A stretch of DNA of 64,000 bases, from contig NZ_JAULRT010000062.1 in assembly GCF_030518215.1 (NCBI RefSeq), positions 805,165 to 869,164 on the forward strand, given 5' to 3'. The stretch is from Gilvimarinus algae. GTDB taxonomy: Bacteria > Pseudomonadota > Gammaproteobacteria > Pseudomonadales > Cellvibrionaceae. The notes under the pieces were generated by a model. The model worked only from the letters and a program-made list of their open reading frames with translations. It was not told the DNA's origin and ran no database searches. This document shows positions 37,551-47,853 of this stretch, piece by piece. Each line of letters starts with the position of its first letter. Positions within the stretch are counted from its first letter, which is position 1. Both the position numbers and the translations under genes were made by a program.

Positions 37551-37874
37551 GGGATACCTCTTTGGCTTGGCTGCATCAACGACCGTTAAGATGCCAGAGT
37601 GAGGCGCTGTGGCGTCCTCAGGATTCTGTCATGGTTCATCTTATAATTTTGGGCGGCATGTGGGCCGAACGCTTTGGCCAGATGCAAGCTTACTTCTGCT
37701 TTTCCTGGCTGAGTTCAGTGCGCTATCTGCCGCGAGTATTTACAGGTATCATGCTGCCACTTTTTACCGGGCAAATGCAACTTTTTTTGCCTTATTACGC
37801 ACTTTAGAAAAAACGCATAACGCGCTGATTTTTCGCTATATAAAGAGTGCATTTTGGGAAACAGATAGGGTTTT
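37551..37874 (+). other. Intergenic region between slt and uup (324 bases)
   Basis: Divergent promoter region. The right half is AT-rich and includes TATATAAAG at about 37839, a possible -10 element for uup, but no good -35 at the right distance. Short frames here (for example 37609-37884) overlap the uup start, have no ribosome site and look non-coding. No RNA gene was recognised. Confidence 0.5.
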
Positions 37875-39800
37875 ATGGCGTTAATTACGGTGGACAAGGC
37901 CGAGCTCAACTACGGCCTGCAGGTACTTCTGGACAAGGTGGATTTTACCCTCGAAAAAGGCCAGCGCTGGTGCTTGATTGGGCGCAATGGGGCGGGTAAA
38001 TCGAGCTTCCTCAAGGTGATTGGCGGCGAAGTGACGCTCGATGGCGGCTCAGTTAACGTCGATCGCGGTGTGCGCATTGCCAGGTTGGCGCAGGATTTAC
38101 CTGATGCCGACGAAAAACAGGTCTTTGACGTGGTCGCCTCTGGCCTGCCGAAGGTGGGGGAACTATTGAGCCGCTACTACCACCTGACCTCGCAGGGCGA
38201 GGCCGAGCACAGCCACGACTGGGTAGAACAGCTCTCCGCGGTGCAGTCGCAACTCGAAGCCAATGACGGCTGGGATCTGCAGCAGCGGGTTGAGACAGTG
38301 CTCAGCCGATTGCGTCTCGACGGTCGGGTGCGCATGTCGTCGCTCTCCGGTGGTTGGCGCCGCCGTGTGTCCCTGGCTCAGGCGCTGGTGATCGAGCCCG
38401 ATGTCCTCTTGCTGGATGAGCCCACCAACCACCTCGATGTGGGCGCTATCGAGTGGTTGGAAGCCGAGCTAAAGGCTTTTGACGGCGCTATTTTGTTTAT
38501 CACCCACGACCGGGCCCTGCTGCAGTCGGTCGCCACCCACATCGCCGAGCTCGATCGCGGTCACCTTCGCTCCTGGAGCGGCGATTACCGCAGTTATCTG
38601 GAATACCGCGAGCGCGCTCTGGCCGAGGAGGCCAGGCACAATGAGCTGTTTGATAAAAAGCTCGCTCAGGAAGAGGTCTGGATTCGCCAGGGCATCAAGG
38701 CTCGCCGCACCCGCAACGAGGGGCGTGTCAGGGCTCTTAAAGCCATGCGTGAAGAGCACAGTGCGCGGAGAGTGCAGCAGGGCACGGCTACCTTTGATCT
38801 GGCCGAGGCAGGTTTGTCCGGCAAGCTGGTAGCAGAGCTCGACAATGTCAGTTTCGCCTACGCCGGCAAGCCGATTATCCGCGAGTTTTCCTCGCGCATT
38901 CTGCGCGGCGACCGGATTGGTCTGGTGGGGCCCAATGGCGCAGGGAAGAGCACCTTGCTGCGGCTGATACTCGGTGAACTTGCACCGGACTCGGGTAAGG
39001 TCAAGCTCGGCACCAACCTGACGGTGGCCTACTTTGACCAACTGCGAGATCAACTGGATTTGAATAAAAGCGCCGTCGACAACGTCTCTGAAGGCCGCGA
39101 TACCATCGAGATAGGTGGCAAGTCCAAGCACATTATTTCTTATCTCAGCGACTTTCTGTTTTCCGGCGAGCGGGCCCGCACCCCGGTGCGGGCCCTGTCC
39201 GGTGGCGAGCGCAACCGGGTTTTACTGGCCAAGCTATTCAGCAAAACGGCCAACATTCTGGTGCTCGACGAACCGACCAACGACTTGGATGTCGAGACCC
39301 TGGAGTTACTGGAAGAGGTGTTGGATCAATTTAAAGGCACTGTGTTATTGGTCAGCCACGACCGGGCCTTCTTGAACAATCTTGTGACCAGCGTGATCGC
39401 TTTTGAAGGCGGCGGCACGGTCCGTGAGTATGTAGGCGGTTATGATGACTGGTTGCGTCAGGGCGGTCAGTGGGTTGAGCCCCAGGCCCCCGAGGCGGTT
39501 CCCGGTGATTTGCCCGGCGAGGCGCAAAACGATAGCGAAAATGCGCCCGCCTCGGCTTCGGTAAAGCCGGCAAAAAAGAAGCTCTCGTATAAGCTTCAGC
39601 GCGAGTTTGATGCATTGCCGGCGAAAATAGAGGCGCTCGAGGGGGAACTCGACGTCCTCCAGGCAAAAGCCGGTGATCCCAATTTTTATGCCGGCGACGC
39701 CGATGCCATTGATGAGCATCTTCAGGCCTTGGCGGCCGTTCAGCAGGAGCTGGACGCCTGTTTTGAGCGCTGGGCCGAGCTCGAGGAAATGGGCGGCTGA
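37875..39800 (+). CDS. uup: ABC-F ATPase Uup
   Basis: A 641-residue soluble protein with two ABC ATPase domains: Walker A GRNGAGKSSF and GPNGAGKSTL, signatures LSGGWRRRVSLAQAL and LSGGERNRVLLAKL, Walker B VLLLDEPTNHLD and ILVLDEPTNDLD. There are no membrane helices. A C-terminal coiled coil (about 555-640, KKLSYKLQREFDALPAKIEALEGEL) is typical of Uup. ABC-F proteins act on ribosomes; Uup is linked to transposon precise excision and to ribosome or replication-intermediate handling. Confidence 0.93.
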   Translation: MALITVDKAELNYGLQVLLDKVDFTLEKGQRWCLIGRNGAGKSSFLKVIGGEVTLDGGSVNVDRGVRIARLAQDLPDADEKQVFDVVASGLPKVGELLSRYYHLTSQGEAEHSHDWVEQLSAVQSQLEANDGWDLQQRVETVLSRLRLDGRVRMSSLSGGWRRRVSLAQALVIEPDVLLLDEPTNHLDVGAIEWLEAELKAFDGAILFITHDRALLQSVATHIAELDRGHLRSWSGDYRSYLEYRERALAEEARHNELFDKKLAQEEVWIRQGIKARRTRNEGRVRALKAMREEHSARRVQQGTATFDLAEAGLSGKLVAELDNVSFAYAGKPIIREFSSRILRGDRIGLVGPNGAGKSTLLRLILGELAPDSGKVKLGTNLTVAYFDQLRDQLDLNKSAVDNVSEGRDTIEIGGKSKHIISYLSDFLFSGERARTPVRALSGGERNRVLLAKLFSKTANILVLDEPTNDLDVETLELLEEVLDQFKGTVLLVSHDRAFLNNLVTSVIAFEGGGTVREYVGGYDDWLRQGGQWVEPQAPEAVPGDLPGEAQNDSENAPASASVKPAKKKLSYKLQREFDALPAKIEALEGELDVLQAKAGDPNFYAGDADAIDEHLQALAAVQQELDACFERWAELEEMGG

Positions 39801-39803
39801 GGC

Positions 39804-40247
39804 TTAGGCCTCTTTGCGCTTGACCCGAATGGCGAGCACATCGCAGCCGGCGCCGTGCAGCACACTGTTGGAGGTCGAGCCGAGCAGCAGGGCAAAGCCC
39901 TTGCGCCCGTGGCTGCCCACGGCGATCAGATCGGCGCCGATCTGGCTGGCCAAATGGTGCAACTCGGTCGCCGGTTGCCCCACCAGCACATGCTCCTGTT
40001 CCACCTGGCAGTCGGCGTTTTTAATCAGTCGCAACAGTTCCTGTTCGGCCTTGATTTGCAACTGATCCTGAACCTCGGACAAATCGATGGGCATGTCCCC
40101 GCCGTAGGCGAATGTCAGCGGCTCGATGACGTGGGCAATGGTCAGCTTCGCGCCACAGACGCGGGCGATGGCCGCAGCTTTTTGCAAAATTTCCGGGCAT
40201 TCCTCGGTAAGGTCCAGTCCGACCAGTATGTGATGGTATGCGTCCAT
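39804..40247 (-). CDS. Universal stress protein UspA family
   Basis: A 147-residue single-domain Usp protein beginning YHHILVGLDLTEE. The ATP-binding signature G-2X-G-9X-G-S/T is seen in GSHGRKGFALLLGSTSNSVL near the C-terminus. The ATG is preceded by GGAGCAATTGCT. It is convergent with uup, three bases apart. Cytoplasmic stress role, exact partner unknown. Confidence 0.92.
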   Translation of the reverse strand: MDAYHHILVGLDLTEECPEILQKAAAIARVCGAKLTIAHVIEPLTFAYGGDMPIDLSEVQDQLQIKAEQELLRLIKNADCQVEQEHVLVGQPATELHHLASQIGADLIAVGSHGRKGFALLLGSTSNSVLHGAGCDVLAIRVKRKEA

Positions 40248-40372
40248 AGCAATTGCTCCGCCTTGGTTCTAGAGGCCGTGTTGAGTAGGTTGATTGTGCG
40301 TGCAGTAAATAAACCCACTCAAAGGGCCTAAACTATGGATGATTTTTTCAGCTTTCGCTATAGGTATAGCAG

Positions 40373-40873
40373 ATGAGTGCAGTGGTTGTCATAGTGGTGC
40401 TTCTGGTGGTGGCGATGATTGTCGGCCCGCTGGCGATGATGCGTCCGACCCCCGCGCAGAAACGCCGGGACAGCTTGCGCCTGGCCGCCCGCGAGCTCGG
40501 CTTGGGGGTTGGTTTTAAGCGCCTGCCGGCTCGTGCCACCGATACGGCGGAGCCAGAATCGGTGCCCGTATATAGCTTGCAGGTCAAAGGCGGCTCGCAC
40601 TGGCTGCTGGTACGTACCGATTACGCCCATGAAATGCACTTGCTGCAATGGTGGCAGCCGGTCGGCGCGCCGGCGCCAGAGGCGGTAACCGCTTACCTGC
40701 GAGAATCTCTGCCCAAGCTCCCCTCGGATGTGGCTGCCCTCGGGGGGCAGTCCTCACAGCTGCAAGTGTTCTGGAAAGAGCGTGGCGATGCCGAAGTGGT
40801 GGCGAGCATTGCCGAGTTTCTGCGTGGCCTGGCGCAGGCTCAGGGCTCACCGCCGGTGGTGGAGGCTCGGTAG
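40373..40873 (+). CDS. Unknown protein with one N-terminal membrane helix
   Basis: A 166-residue protein with an N-terminal anchor (VVVIVVLLVVAMIVGPLAMM, about 3-22) and a soluble part with Trp-rich segments (HWLLVRTDYAHEMHLLQWWQPVG). No family is recognised with confidence. It overlaps the convergent next gene by 34 bases at the 3' ends. Confidence 0.72.
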   Translation: MSAVVVIVVLLVVAMIVGPLAMMRPTPAQKRRDSLRLAARELGLGVGFKRLPARATDTAEPESVPVYSLQVKGGSHWLLVRTDYAHEMHLLQWWQPVGAPAPEAVTAYLRESLPKLPSDVAALGGQSSQLQVFWKERGDAEVVASIAEFLRGLAQAQGSPPVVEAR

Positions 40874-41616
40874 CCGGCAGCGGCAGGGTCCGGCTCGTCA
40901 GGCTCCGATGCCGCTAGGTCGTATTCGGCGAACAAGTCCCTGTCGATAAACGCTCTTTCGTGGCGAACAATGCCGCTTAACTGGCGTACCATTTCCAGGC
41001 GCCGCGGATCGGGGTTGCGCGAGCCCTGCAGCAGGTCCTGAGCCTTTTGAAAGTAATTCAGGGCGCTGATGAGCCTTTCGGCGGCCCGCGCTTCGTAGCC
41101 TGCGGCAATCAGTGAAAGAACGCTGATTTGCAGGCGCGCCCAATCGATCTGCTGAATCAGCTCCTGGGCCTGGTCGTTCGCTAAAACCTCGCTGGCGAGG
41201 CGCTGGTGAATAAAGCGCGAGGCCTGGGCGAGCGCGCTTTGCAATTGGTGAATTTCCGAGTCGCTGTGGCAAAGGCGGTTCACCTGACGCTGAACATTGC
41301 CGGTGTTGAGTTGTTGCTGGCGCGTGTTGGCCAGTTCAAGGCGCGCCTGCAGCGGCGCTTTATTGTGCCGCTCCAGGTCGCACAAATCCTGGGTGATGGC
41401 GATGATTTCCTGGTTCAGCTGGCGCGCCACGCCCAGACCCTCGACCGCGCGCAGGCTCGCCTCCAGTGCGTCTTCCACCGTTTCCAACTTGCCATAGAGG
41501 CGCTGTTGTTGCCTGGCCAGCTGGCGCAACTGGCGCTGGCGCAAGTTGACGGCATTGACGATCACCAGGGCCGTCAGAGTGACAAGAATCAGGGTAATGA
41601 CGATGGGAGTGGGCAT
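40840..41616 (-). CDS. Unknown protein with N-terminal membrane helix and coiled coil
   Basis: A 258-residue protein: an N-terminal helix (IVITLILVTLTALVIVNAV), then a long alpha-helical coiled-coil region (about 20-130, RQRQLRQLARQQQRLYGKLETVEDAL), a helical C-terminal domain and an acidic tail. The start at 41616 (MPTPIV) is preferred; an ATG at 41652 would add twelve residues. No family recognised. It is divergent from topA. Confidence 0.7.
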   Translation of the reverse strand: MPTPIVITLILVTLTALVIVNAVNLRQRQLRQLARQQQRLYGKLETVEDALEASLRAVEGLGVARQLNQEIIAITQDLCDLERHNKAPLQARLELANTRQQQLNTGNVQRQVNRLCHSDSEIHQLQSALAQASRFIHQRLASEVLANDQAQELIQQIDWARLQISVLSLIAAGYEARAAERLISALNYFQKAQDLLQGSRNPDPRRLEMVRQLSGIVRHERAFIDRDLFAEYDLAASEPDEPDPAAAGYRASTTGGEP

Positions 41617-41961
41617 CGGCAAAAAAATCTGTGTTGGGGCACACCGGGCCATGGGCCGGATTTCCAGGCTGCGCCCTGAATTTGTCCTGGTGTTAAAAAG
41701 TTCAATAAAATCATGCGGCTAAGAGGTGATTGCAGACTTGACCGAAACCGCTAAAGTCACTCTCCTCATGGCGCATAATCTAGCATTATCCCGAGTAAAA
41801 AGAGAAGCTGTGATTTAACTCGCGCTTGACCGGGGCGCATACAGGACTTATATATGCCCCCCTCGCGGTGTTCCTTGTGCTTGTCGCACGGGTGACTACC
41901 GCCTAGGCTTTTAGACAAAAGCGGATACTGACCGACCTGAAAGAAGGATTATCGAGCGCGT
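41617..41961 (+). other. Intergenic region upstream of topA (345 bases)
   Basis: No gene seen. It carries a good sigma-70 promoter for topA (listed separately) and, in the leader, an inverted repeat GCTTTT-AGAC-AAAAGC at about 41907. The left part would contain the promoter of the minus-strand coiled-coil gene. Confidence 0.6.
41826..41854 (+). promoter_or_regulatory. Sigma-70 promoter of topA
   Basis: TTGACC (41826-41831), a 17-base spacer and TATATA (41849-41854) form a near-consensus promoter. The start would be near 41861, giving a leader of about 100 bases. topA promoters are often supercoiling-sensitive; that cannot be read here directly. Confidence 0.6.
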
Positions 41962-44586
41962 ATGGGTAAATCTCTGGTTATTGTAGAGTCGCCAGCCAAG
42001 GCCAAGACGATTAACAAGTATCTCGGCCGAGACTATATCGTCAAATCCAGCGTTGGCCACATTCGCGACCTGCCCACCAGTGGCAGCGGCAAAAAGGTCG
42101 ACCCCAAAGAAAGAGCCAAGCAGGCGGCCAAGACCCGCAAGATGTCCCCCGAGGACAAGGCCAAGTACAAAGAACAAAAAGCCCATCAGCAGCTAATCAA
42201 CCGTATGGGCATCGACCCCGAACACGATTGGGAGGCCCACTACGAAATATTGCCCGGTAAAGAAAAAGTCGTCAGTGAACTAAAGCAGCTGGCCGAAAAA
42301 GCCGACACCGTCTATCTGGCAACGGACTTGGACCGCGAGGGGGAAGCCATTGCTTGGCACCTGCGCGAGGCCATTGGTGGCGATGAAGACCGGTTTCGTC
42401 GGGTGGTGTTCAACGAAATCACCAAAACCGCGATTCAAAATGCTTTTGAGCGCCCAGGGCCCATTGATATTGATCGGGTCAACGCTCAGCAGGCCCGCCG
42501 GTTTCTCGATCGCGTGGTGGGCTATATGGTCTCTCCGCTGCTGTGGGAAAAAATTGCCCGTGGTCTGTCAGCCGGTCGGGTGCAATCGGTCGCTGCCAAG
42601 CTGGTGGTCGAGCGCGAGCGGGAAATTCGAGCGTTCATCCCAGAGGAATACTGGAATATCTTCGCCGACCTGGCCGCAAGCGGTGGCGAGAAGGTTCGCT
42701 TTGAAGTCAAAAAGCACGCTGGCAACGCGTTCAAGCCTACCAGCGAAGCGCAGGCCATGGCGGCCGTAGCGGCCTTAAAAGAAGCGAGTTACGAGGTTAC
42801 CGCCCGCGAGGACAAACCCACTCAGTCCAAGCCCTCTGCGCCTTTTATAACTTCCACCTTGCAGCAGGCGGCGAGCACGCGGCTTGGCTTTGGCGTGAAG
42901 AAAACCATGATGCTCGCCCAGCGTCTCTATGAAGCGGGCTACATTACCTATATGCGTACCGACTCGACCAACCTGAGTCGGGAAGCGGTAGCCAGCTGCC
43001 GAGACTATATTAAAGACCAGTACGGTGACCGCTACTTGCCGAAAGAGCCTCAGGTGTACTCCAGTAAAAGCGGCGCCCAAGAGGCTCACGAAGCCATCCG
43101 CCCCTCAAGCGTCACTGTGCTAACCGCGCACCTGAATGGCATGGAGCGCGATGCCGAGCGGCTTTACGCCTTGATTTGGGCGCAGTTTGTCGCCTGCCAG
43201 ATGAGCCCGGCCGAATACACCAGCACCAACATTACCGTCGCCGCTGGGGACTACGAGCTTCGCACCCGCGGCCGGGTCATCCGCTTCGATGGTTTTACTA
43301 AGGTGCTGCCACAAATCAGTAAAAAAGAAGAAGACGTGGTCTTGCCCGAGGTCAAAGTGGGGCAACTTTTGCCTCTGCAAAAGCTCGACCCTTCGCAGCA
43401 TTTCACCAAACCACCAGCGCGCTTTAGCGAGGCGAGTCTGGTAAAAGAGCTGGAAAAGCGCGGTATCGGTCGGCCTTCTACTTACGCCTCGATTATCTCC
43501 ACGATCCAGGATCGCGGTTACGTGCGCTTGGAAAACCGGCGTTTTTACGCCGAAAAAATGGGCGATATCGTCACCGAAAGGCTGAACGAAAGCTTTGAAG
43601 ATTTAATGGATTACAGTTTTACCGCGAACATGGAGCAGTCTCTGGATGTGGTGGCCGAAGGCGGCAAAAACTGGCGGGAACTACTCGACGAATTCTACTC
43701 GGGGTTCGTGAACAAGCTTAAGCAGGCGCAGAGTAAAGAGCGCGGCGGCATGCGCGCAAACGATCCGACCAATACCGATATCGAGTGCGATAAATGCAGC
43801 CGCCCGATGCAGATTCGCACCGGTTCAACGGGGGTGTTTCTTGGCTGCTCGGGCTATGCTTTGCCGCCCAAAGAGCGCTGCAAAAATACCATGAACCTCG
43901 TCTCCGGTGACGAGGCGATTGATGTCGAGGCAGACGAAGAGGCCGAATCGCGTCAACTGCGCTCCAAACGTCGCTGCAAACTCTGCAACAGCGCCATGGA
44001 CAATTATCTACTGGATGAAAAGCGCAAGCTGCACATTTGTGGCAACAACCCAGATTGTCCCGGTTACGAAGTAGAGCTCGGGACATTTAAGCTCAAAGGT
44101 TACGAAGGCCCGACCCTCGAGTGCGACAAATGCGGCAGCGAAATGCAGCTCAAGACCGGCCGCTTTGGCAAGTACTTTGGCTGCACCAACGACGAGTGCA
44201 AAAACACTCGCAAACTGCTCCGTAACGGCGAAGCCGCGCCTCCGAAAATGGACCCAGTGCCCATGCCGGAGCTGCAGTGCCAGAAAGTGGACGACACATA
44301 CGTGCTGCGCGACGGCGCCTCGGGCCTGTTTTTGGCGGCCAGCGGCTTCCCCAAAAATCGGGAAACCCGCGCGCCCCTGGTGGCTGAGCTGTTGCCGCAC
44401 AAATCGGAAATCGATCCCAAGTACCGGTTCCTGTTTTCCGCGCCCACCGAAGACCCGGACGGCGTGGCGACGGTGGTGCGCTTTAGCCGTAAAACCAAGG
44501 AGCAGTACGTACAGTCTGAGGTGGATGGCAAGGCAACCGGCTGGAAAGCGTTTTACACCGGTGGTAAATGGGTGGCAAACAAGTAG
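41962..44586 (+). CDS. topA: DNA topoisomerase I
   Basis: An 874-residue type IA topoisomerase that relaxes negative supercoils. N-terminal Toprim ([19 protein letters not shown]; acidic [13 protein letters not shown]), catalytic Tyr near residue 330 in [12 protein letters not shown], and C-terminal zinc ribbons with CxxC pairs ([55 protein letters not shown]). The tail ([10 protein letters not shown]) matches the Pseudomonas-type C-terminal extension. DUF6586 follows after six bases. Confidence 0.97.
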   Translation: MGKSLVIVESPAKAKTINKYLGRDYIVKSSVGHIRDLPTSGSGKKVDPKERAKQAAKTRKMSPEDKAKYKEQKAHQQLINRMGIDPEHDWEAHYEILPGKEKVVSELKQLAEKADTVYLATDLDREGEAIAWHLREAIGGDEDRFRRVVFNEITKTAIQNAFERPGPIDIDRVNAQQARRFLDRVVGYMVSPLLWEKIARGLSAGRVQSVAAKLVVEREREIRAFIPEEYWNIFADLAASGGEKVRFEVKKHAGNAFKPTSEAQAMAAVAALKEASYEVTAREDKPTQSKPSAPFITSTLQQAASTRLGFGVKKTMMLAQRLYEAGYITYMRTDSTNLSREAVASCRDYIKDQYGDRYLPKEPQVYSSKSGAQEAHEAIRPSSVTVLTAHLNGMERDAERLYALIWAQFVACQMSPAEYTSTNITVAAGDYELRTRGRVIRFDGFTKVLPQISKKEEDVVLPEVKVGQLLPLQKLDPSQHFTKPPARFSEASLVKELEKRGIGRPSTYASIISTIQDRGYVRLENRRFYAEKMGDIVTERLNESFEDLMDYSFTANMEQSLDVVAEGGKNWRELLDEFYSGFVNKLKQAQSKERGGMRANDPTNTDIECDKCSRPMQIRTGSTGVFLGCSGYALPPKERCKNTMNLVSGDEAIDVEADEEAESRQLRSKRRCKLCNSAMDNYLLDEKRKLHICGNNPDCPGYEVELGTFKLKGYEGPTLECDKCGSEMQLKTGRFGKYFGCTNDECKNTRKLLRNGEAAPPKMDPVPMPELQCQKVDDTYVLRDGASGLFLAASGFPKNRETRAPLVAELLPHKSEIDPKYRFLFSAPTEDPDGVATVVRFSRKTKEQYVQSEVDGKATGWKAFYTGGKWVANK

Positions 44587-44592
44587 ACCCTT

Positions 44593-45081
44593 ATGTCGGC
44601 ATCGATTGTCTCTTTGGTGAACCAGCGTCTGAGCTGCGCCAGGCTGCTGTTGCAAGACCGTAACAGCGCCAGAAACCCCGTGCATGGCAAAGCCCTGGAA
44701 GACGCCTGTGTTTTTCACTTGTGCTGTGCGTATCGCCACTATGTGCGCGAGCTGGCTGGTTACTACGGGGTCAAGTTCATTGCCGGCATAGACAACGAGC
44801 GCGCCGCTGCCAAGGCGTTGGCGCAGCTCGACAAACATCCGGCGGAAATCCAGGAGTTGTGTCACTTACGTGAGCAGCCTGGCAGCTGGCTGAGCCGCTT
44901 GCTTGCCCACTATGAGCTCTGCTGGGTTCTGCCAGCGCCGCCACCTTTGGACAACGTCATAGCCCTCACGGATCTCGATCGCGTGCCGAGCGATCCATTA
45001 ACGCCGGAGCAGATTGCCGAGGCCTGCGAACACATGCAGGCGATCATCGAGCGGCACAGAGAATCCAGCGTCGAGTGTTGA
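44593..45081 (+). CDS. DUF6586 family protein
   Basis: A 162-residue, mainly alpha-helical cytoplasmic protein (LEDACVFHLCCAYRHYVREL). This family typically sits directly after topA in Pseudomonas-like genomes, as here. Function unknown; probably co-transcribed with topA. Confidence 0.8.
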   Translation: MSASIVSLVNQRLSCARLLLQDRNSARNPVHGKALEDACVFHLCCAYRHYVRELAGYYGVKFIAGIDNERAAAKALAQLDKHPAEIQELCHLREQPGSWLSRLLAHYELCWVLPAPPPLDNVIALTDLDRVPSDPLTPEQIAEACEHMQAIIERHRESSVEC

Positions 45082-45217
45082 TTCGCCGTCACCTGGGCGC
45101 TCTTGTCTGGGCGTGCCCTGAGAAGGGTTACGGATTTAATCAGCGCGCAATTAGTGTTAGAATAGGTCTCTTTTGCAGCAAATACAGTGCCTGATGGCTC
45201 GCTCAGGTGGAGATTCT

Positions 45218-45517
45218 ATGTCAGCCTCTTTGTACGAAATTGTCGAACTGGCCAATGGTGATGTGGTCCTGCAGCGCGCCGACGAAGAGGGCGAGCCCCT
45301 GTTGTGTATCCGTTTTTCCTCTGAGTCCCTGTCGTTTATGCGCGATGGCAAGTTCGATATTGCCAAGGCCATGATCGAGGCGGGTATGGAGGCAGCGGGT
45401 GATCTGGCCGATGCTGATCCCGATCCCGAGGAAATGGCCGCTTCCGAGCCGCCCGAGGGCGAAGAGCTGTTCCACGAAGGTCAAACCGAGCTCTACAACA
45501 AGCGCACTCTTCACTAG
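45218..45517 (+). CDS. Small conserved acidic protein between topA and sulA
   Basis: A 99-residue protein starting at ATG 45218 after GGAG. The first 65 residues (SLYEIVELANGDVVLQRADE...IRFSSESLSFM) look like a compact beta-rich domain; the C-terminal third is acidic and Pro/Glu-rich. I recall a similar gene in the same place in Pseudomonas (between topA-DUF6586 and sulA). Function unknown. Confidence 0.8.
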   Translation: MSASLYEIVELANGDVVLQRADEEGEPLLCIRFSSESLSFMRDGKFDIAKAMIEAGMEAAGDLADADPDPEEMAASEPPEGEELFHEGQTELYNKRTLH

Positions 45518-45541
45518 GGCTTATGGCGCCTGCTTTTTTAG

Positions 45542-45937
45542 CTAGCGCTCGCGCAGCAGAACGCCCTGACACCCCCCCAAGACGGCCGCACGTTCCAGTT
45601 GACCCAATTCGCGTTTGCCAAGCTTTCCCGGGCTGGCAATGACCGTGTGGCTATTGCCCAGAGCCAAAGCGTCCCAGCTGACCCACAACTGTTTCTCATC
45701 TTCTTTGCAGTGCACCAGGCGGAGCCTGGTGGTATCCACCCCAAATCGCTGCAGTAGCTCGCTCGGCAGGGGCTCGCGGGTGATCCAGGTAAGCCAGCGG
45801 CCATCTTGCTGACGGCTCAGATGAGCGATCATTGGCATAATCATGTCCCAAGAGTGGCGTGCCCCCTGGGTCAGTACCAGTTCGGTTAGCCCGCTGTCAG
45901 CGCTTTCGCGGGGTTGTGCAGTAGATAGATTACTCAC
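45542..45937 (-). CDS. sulA: SOS cell-division inhibitor SulA-like
   Basis: A 131-residue protein of the SulA family: [37 protein letters not shown] near the N-terminus and [14 protein letters not shown] in the second half. SulA blocks FtsZ assembly during the SOS response. Its start overlaps the lexA stop by eight bases, so it is co-transcribed with lexA and controlled by the two LexA boxes. It is shorter than the E. coli protein (169), as in Pseudomonas relatives. Confidence 0.85.
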   Translation of the reverse strand: MSNLSTAQPRESADSGLTELVLTQGARHSWDMIMPMIAHLSRQQDGRWLTWITREPLPSELLQRFGVDTTRLRLVHCKEDEKQLWVSWDALALGNSHTVIASPGKLGKRELGQLERAAVLGGCQGVLLRER

Positions 45938-46532
45938 GGCGAATCACTCCTACACTCAAGCCTTCAATGGAAAAGTCCTGATCGCGCAGGTCCACGCGGA
46001 TCACTTCAAAGTCCGGATTCTCAGGCCACAGCTCTACCTGGGCACGGTTGCCTTCGCGTTTAAACCGTTTCACGGTCACTTCATTCTCAATGCGAGCCAC
46101 GACAATCTGGCCGTTGTGCACCTGATCTGTGCGGTGCACGGCGAGCAAATCGCCGTCGAGAATACCGGCGTCGCGCATGCTCATACCGTTAACGCTGAGC
46201 AGGTAATGTGCTTCTGGCTTGAAGAAATTCGGCGGGATATTGCAGTAATCCTCAATGTGCTCCTGCGCGAGGATGGGGCTACCCGCAGCGACACGGCCGA
46301 CAATCGGCAGACCCTCCTGGCCCTCGGGCAGGCGAATGCCGCGCGAGGCACCGGGAATCAGCTCGATGGCGCCTTTGCGTGCCAGCGCTTTGATGTGCTC
46401 TTCAGCGGCATTGGCCGACTTGTAGCCGAGCATGCGGGCGATTTCCGCCCGAGTCGGCGGATAGCCGGTTTCTTCGGCGTAGCTCTTGATCAGCTCGAGT
46501 ACCTGCTGTTGCCTGGCGGTCAGGTTTTGCAT
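45930..46532 (-). CDS. lexA: LexA SOS repressor
   Basis: A 200-residue repressor. The N-terminal winged helix ([29 protein letters not shown]) binds SOS boxes; the self-cleavage site Ala-Gly is in [10 protein letters not shown], with the Ser nucleophile in NGMSMRDAG and Lys in ENEVTVKRF. The ATG at 46532 is preceded by GGGACTCACC; the frame from 46559 is not needed. lexA leads a lexA-sulA operon and represses itself. Confidence 0.96.
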   Translation of the reverse strand: MQNLTARQQQVLELIKSYAEETGYPPTRAEIARMLGYKSANAAEEHIKALARKGAIELIPGASRGIRLPEGQEGLPIVGRVAAGSPILAQEHIEDYCNIPPNFFKPEAHYLLSVNGMSMRDAGILDGDLLAVHRTDQVHNGQIVVARIENEVTVKRFKREGNRAQVELWPENPDFEVIRVDLRDQDFSIEGLSVGVIRRE

Positions 46533-46564
46533 GGTGAGTCCCTTAAGTCTGTCGGCCATTGAGC

Positions 46565-46599
46565 CTGTGTGGTTATACAGTATCTGTGATTATATACAG
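46565..46599 (-). promoter_or_regulatory. Two LexA (SOS) boxes upstream of lexA
   Basis: 46584-46599 reads CTGT-GATTATAT-ACAG and 46565-46580 reads CTGT-GTGGTTAT-ACAG, both exact CTGT-N8-ACAG matches. They are 19 bases apart centre to centre. The first overlaps the -10 element of the lexA promoter. Paired boxes are known for E. coli lexA and allow tight autoregulation. Confidence 0.9.
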
Positions 46600-46616
46600 T
46601 TGTTTGCCGTGTGCAA
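46589..46616 (-). promoter_or_regulatory. Sigma-70 promoter of lexA-sulA
   Basis: On the minus strand TTGCAC (46616-46611), a 16-base spacer and a consensus TATAAT (46594-46589). The -10 lies within the first LexA box, so repressor binding would exclude RNA polymerase. Confidence 0.75.
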
Positions 46617-46758
46617 GTGCTTTTCAAAGTCTCGCCAGAAGTGTCGTTTAACTCTATGAATTTTCGATAAAAAATACTGATGCTTAAGCCGTTTCTGCCA
46701 CTGCGTGTACGGCTTGGTTTATACTGCCTGCCCGGTTTGCCCAGATAAGCGAGAGGTT

Positions 46759-47853
46759 ATGGAAGCGCTGATAGAGTGGATTAAGCAGCTGGCCGCCGAT
46801 GAGCGGCTTTGGTTGCTGCAGGTGTTTATTATTGTCTTTGTCACCCTGCTGCTGGCCGCCTTTGCCCGGCATATTCTCAGTGTGTTGATGAAACACGCCC
46901 ACAAAACCCGCAACCGCTGGGACGACACCCTGGTGGAGTCGGCGCTGTCGCCGGTGCGCTGGCTTATCTGGTTGGTGGGTCTGTGCTGGGCGGCGCAGAT
47001 TGCCCGCGACGTGACTGAGGACTCCATGCTCCAGTACGCCGATACCGTCTTGCGCATCGGCGTCATCGTCTTGCTGACCTGGTTTTTGGTGCGCCTCGTT
47101 AAGTACGGCGAGCGCAACTTCCTCGAGCCCGATGAAGGCAAACCTGCCGACCCGACCACCGTCATGGCGGTGGGAAAGCTGCTGCGCATCGCCATTGTCA
47201 TAACCGCCGTGCTCGTGCTGTTACAGTCGCTCGGTTACAGCATCTCCGGGGTGCTGGCTTTTGGCGGTATTGGAGGTATCGCAGTGGGGTTTGCCGCCAA
47301 GGACCTACTGGCCAATTTCTTCGGCGGCCTTATGGTGTATATGGACAGGCCCTTCAAGGTTGGCGACTGGGTGCGCTCACCGGATAAGAACATTGAGGGT
47401 ACCGTGGAGGAAATTGGCCTGCGCCTGACGCGGATTCGCACTTTCGATAAACGTCCCCTGTACGTGCCCAACCAGACGTTTACCCAAATTTCCGTCGAGA
47501 ACCCCTCGCGGATGCTCAACCGGCGTATCTACGAGACCATCGGTATCCGCTACGACGATGCGGGCAAAATGGCCGCCATTGTTGCCGATGTCCGCAAGAT
47601 GCTGCAGGAGCATGAAGAGATAGACGCCTCGCAGACGCTGATCGTCAACTTTAATGAGTTTGCCAATTCATCCCTCAACTTTTTCGTTTACGCCTTTACC
47701 AAGACCATCAATTGGATTCACTACCACGAGGTAAAGCAGGACGTGCTTTTGCAGATCATCGCTATCATTGAGTCCCACGATGCCGAGTGCGCCTTTCCCA
47801 CGCGTACCTTGCATCTGGTCAATGACGCCTCGCCGGTGGAGGAGGGCGCGTGA
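46759..47853 (+). CDS. MscS family mechanosensitive channel
   Basis: A 364-residue channel with four membrane helices; the last is the Gly/Ala-rich pore helix (VLAFGGIGGIAVGFAAKDLLANFFGG), followed by the beta domain (DRPFKVGDWV) and a C-terminal alpha/beta domain. The ATG at 46759 follows GAGAGG. It has one helix more than E. coli MscS and is related to the YbdG/YnaI type. It protects against hypo-osmotic shock. The next gene overlaps its stop by four bases. Confidence 0.9.
   Translation: MEALIEWIKQLAADERLWLLQVFIIVFVTLLLAAFARHILSVLMKHAHKTRNRWDDTLVESALSPVRWLIWLVGLCWAAQIARDVTEDSMLQYADTVLRIGVIVLLTWFLVRLVKYGERNFLEPDEGKPADPTTVMAVGKLLRIAIVITAVLVLLQSLGYSISGVLAFGGIGGIAVGFAAKDLLANFFGGLMVYMDRPFKVGDWVRSPDKNIEGTVEEIGLRLTRIRTFDKRPLYVPNQTFTQISVENPSRMLNRRIYETIGIRYDDAGKMAAIVADVRKMLQEHEEIDASQTLIVNFNEFANSSLNFFVYAFTKTINWIHYHEVKQDVLLQIIAIIESHDAECAFPTRTLHLVNDASPVEEGA

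Noticed and set aside
37609..37884. A 91-codon frame upstream of uup
   Set aside because: Overlaps the uup start in another frame, lacks a ribosome site and has no conserved features.
44008..44865. A 285-codon minus-strand frame over the 3' end of topA
   Set aside because: Antisense to the zinc-ribbon part of an intact topA; no motif or ribosome site.
46705..46758. Upstream start for the MscS gene giving 18 extra residues
   Set aside because: The extra segment has no ribosome site, while ATG 46759 follows GAGAGG and starts a typical N-terminal helix.
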